Below are positions 4,842-6,404 of a stretch of DNA of 6,404 bases, piece by piece. Under the pieces are notes generated by a model that did no database searches, had not been told where the DNA came from, and was given only the letters and a program-made list of their open reading frames with translations. This stretch comes from Eubacterium sp. Lineage in GTDB: Bacteria; Bacillota; Clostridia; Lachnospirales; Lachnospiraceae. The stretch covers positions 1 to 6,404 of the forward strand of contig JAILAS010000198.1 in the NCBI GenBank assembly GCA_024681495.1. Direction: 5' to 3'. Within the stretch, counting starts at the first letter, position 1; each line of letters begins with the position of its first letter. The translations under genes and the position numbers were made by a program.

Positions 4842-6404
4842 ATGGAACAATACAACGTAACAGGAATGAGCTGCGCCGCCTGCAGCGCCAGGGTCGAAAA
4901 GGCCGTATCCAACCTGCCCGGCGTCGAGAGCTGTGCGGTGAGCCTTCTGACCAACTCCATGGGTGTGGAGGGAACGGCCAGCCCGGCAGAGATAATAGAG
5001 GCCGTGGAAAAGGCCGGGTACGGCGCATCGTCCATGAGCACAGACACCGCATCCGCCGCCGATGACATGAAGGCCCGCGAGGAAGCGCTTAAGGACACGC
5101 AGACTCCGCTTCTGGCGAAGAGGCTCGTGACGTCCCTCGTCTTTTTGCTCGCGCTCATGTACATATCGATGGGCCACATGATGTGGGGCTTCCCTCTCCC
5201 GGCGGTCTTCGAGAATCACGTGCTCACGGCGACGGTCGAGATGCTTTTGGCCATCGTCATAATGATAATAAACAATAAATTCTTCACCAGCGGCTTTAAG
5301 ACCCTTATCCACGGCGCGCCCAACATGGACACGCTCGTGGCTATGGGCTCGGGCGCGTCCTTCGTGTACTCCGTGGCACAGCTGTTTATAATGATCGTCG
5401 CCATGGGTGACGGGGATACGGCCACGGTGGATAGTTGCGCCATGAACCTCTACTTCGAGTCGGCCGCGATGATCGTGACTCTCATCACCGTCGGCAAGCT
5501 CCTCGAGTCCATGAGTAAGGGAAAGACCACCGACGCCTTAAAGAGCCTCATGAAGCTGGCCCCGCAGACCGCCACGCTCGTGGTGGACGGCGTGGAAAAG
5601 GAAGTAAGCATCGACATGGTGCACGAGGGCGACATCTTCGCGGTGCGCCCGGGCGAGAATATCCCGGTGGACGGCGTTGTCCTCGAGGGCGTGACTGCCG
5701 TCAATGAATCCGCGTTGACGGGCGAAAGCATCCCCGTCGACAAGGCGGAGGGCGACAGGGTATCGGCCGCGACCATGAACCAGTCCGGCTACATCAGGTG
5801 CCGCGCCACGCGCGTAGGCAAGGACACCACCCTCTCCCAGATTATCCGCATGGTCTCCGACGCGGCTGCCACGAAGGCCCCGCTGGCCCGCATTGCGGAT
5901 AAGGTGAGCGGCATCTTCGTCCCCTCGGTCATCGGCATTGCGCTCCTGACTCTGGTGGGATGGATGCTCGTGGGACGCGAGTTCTCGTACGCCATCGCAC
6001 GCGCCATCTCCGTGCTGGTTATCAGCTGCCCCTGCGCTCTGGGACTGGCCACCCCCGTGGCCATCATGGCCGGCAGCGGCACCGGCGCCAGAAACGGAAT
6101 CCTGTATAAGACCGCATCCTCCCTGGAATCCCTGGGCAGGACGCAGATCGTGGCCCTCGACAAGACGGGCACCATAACGAACGGCACCCCCGTGGTGACG
6201 GACATATTGCCGGCCGACGGCATAGACGAAAACGAGCTGCTCATACTCGCCGCATCCCTTGAGAAGGGAAGCGAGCATCCCCTGGCCGCCGCCGTGACGC
6301 AGGCAGCGGAGGGAAAAGAGCTCTCGGAGGTAAAGGAATTCACGGCCCTCCCGGGTAAGGGGCTGACCGGCAACGTGGCGGGCTCATCTCTCACCGGCGG
6401 AAGC
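4842..6404 (+). CDS. copA: CopA-type P1B copper-exporting ATPase, N-terminal part
   Basis: The frame is open from the ATG at 4842 to the window end, giving 521 residues; roughly a third of the protein is missing. AAAGAGG (4826-4832) precedes the start by 9 nt. Residues 1-67 form a single heavy-metal-associated domain with GMSCAAC at 8-14. Predicted membrane segments lie near 95-117, 125-145, 162-187, 196-218, 357-380 and 388-412. The actuator domain has TGES at 293-296. The sixth segment carries CPC at 396-398, the Cu(I) transport site. DKTGT at 440-444 contains the phosphorylated D440, and SEHP at 477-480 is the nucleotide-domain motif of P1B pumps. The enzyme uses ATP to export Cu(I) across the cytoplasmic membrane. 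Silver is a possible co-substrate; the CPC and single GMxCxxC domain favour copper over zinc. The last two membrane segments and the hinge motif lie outside the window. No CopZ or copper regulator gene is visible upstream. Confidence 0.95.
   Translation, partial: MEQYNVTGMSCAACSARVEKAVSNLPGVESCAVSLLTNSMGVEGTASPAEIIEAVEKAGYGASSMSTDTASAADDMKAREEALKDTQTPLLAKRLVTSLVFLLALMYISMGHMMWGFPLPAVFENHVLTATVEMLLAIVIMIINNKFFTSGFKTLIHGAPNMDTLVAMGSGASFVYSVAQLFIMIVAMGDGDTATVDSCAMNLYFESAAMIVTLITVGKLLESMSKGKTTDALKSLMKLAPQTATLVVDGVEKEVSIDMVHEGDIFAVRPGENIPVDGVVLEGVTAVNESALTGESIPVDKAEGDRVSAATMNQSGYIRCRATRVGKDTTLSQIIRMVSDAAATKAPLARIADKVSGIFVPSVIGIALLTLVGWMLVGREFSYAIARAISVLVISCPCALGLATPVAIMAGSGTGARNGILYKTASSLESLGRTQIVALDKTGTITNGTPVVTDILPADGIDENELLILAASLEKGSEHPLAAAVTQAAEGKELSEVKEFTALPGKGLTGNVAGSSLTGGS

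Noticed and set aside
5216..6394. Several long minus-strand open frames opposite the copper ATPase
   Set aside because: They are antisense shadows of the GC-rich ATPase codons, give Arg/Ala/Ser-rich sequences without domains, and overlap a coding frame whose every motif matches CopA.

Overview
The window looks like a chromosomal piece of a Gram-positive anaerobe of the Clostridia, most likely a Lachnospiraceae-type gut or rumen bacterium. This is inferred from three things: strong AGGAGG-type ribosome sites, large secreted proteins with BspA-type leucine-rich repeats and lysine-rich C-termini, and a Clostridia-like cyclic-di-GMP-I riboswitch. No mobile element, CRISPR array, tRNA or rRNA was seen.

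Layout, left to right. (1) 1-485 (+): C-terminal part of an LCM/TcmP-type SAM-dependent O-methyltransferase, closed by a clear intrinsic terminator at 496-533. (2) 622-1833 (+): a secreted 403-residue protein with its own promoter and ribosome site. It has a beta-rich N-terminal part, a Cys/His-rich module built of H...CxxC units, and a lysine-rich C-terminal domain. (3) 1888-1919: a hairpin between two convergent genes. (4) 1947-4520 (-): an 857-residue secreted protein. In order it has an acidic head, a transglutaminase-like Cys-His-Asp domain, a Ser/Asp stalk encoded by a nine-unit 36-bp minisatellite, a BspA-type LRR domain and a polylysine tail. (5) 4521-4841: a divergent intergenic region. 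On the minus strand it carries a promoter, a roughly 175-nt leader with a cyclic-di-GMP-I (GEMM-I) aptamer, and an intrinsic terminator placed just before the ribosome site. A plus-strand promoter appears to overlap the minus-strand promoter. (6) 4842-6404 (+): the first 521 residues of a CopA-type P1B copper-exporting ATPase, cut by the window end.

The most interesting part is the regulatory leader of the transglutaminase/LRR surface protein. It suggests that a second messenger linked to the motile-to-sessile switch controls a large repeat-containing surface protein. A 16-nt sequence in the distal arm of the aptamer is repeated (14 of 16 matches) upstream of the aptamer, and both copies are complementary to the loop-proximal part of the terminator. 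This suggests a concrete antitermination model. The distal arm of the aptamer also looks unusually short. The methyltransferase and the copper ATPase appear to be unrelated neighbours of the two surface-protein genes; nothing indicates one operon.
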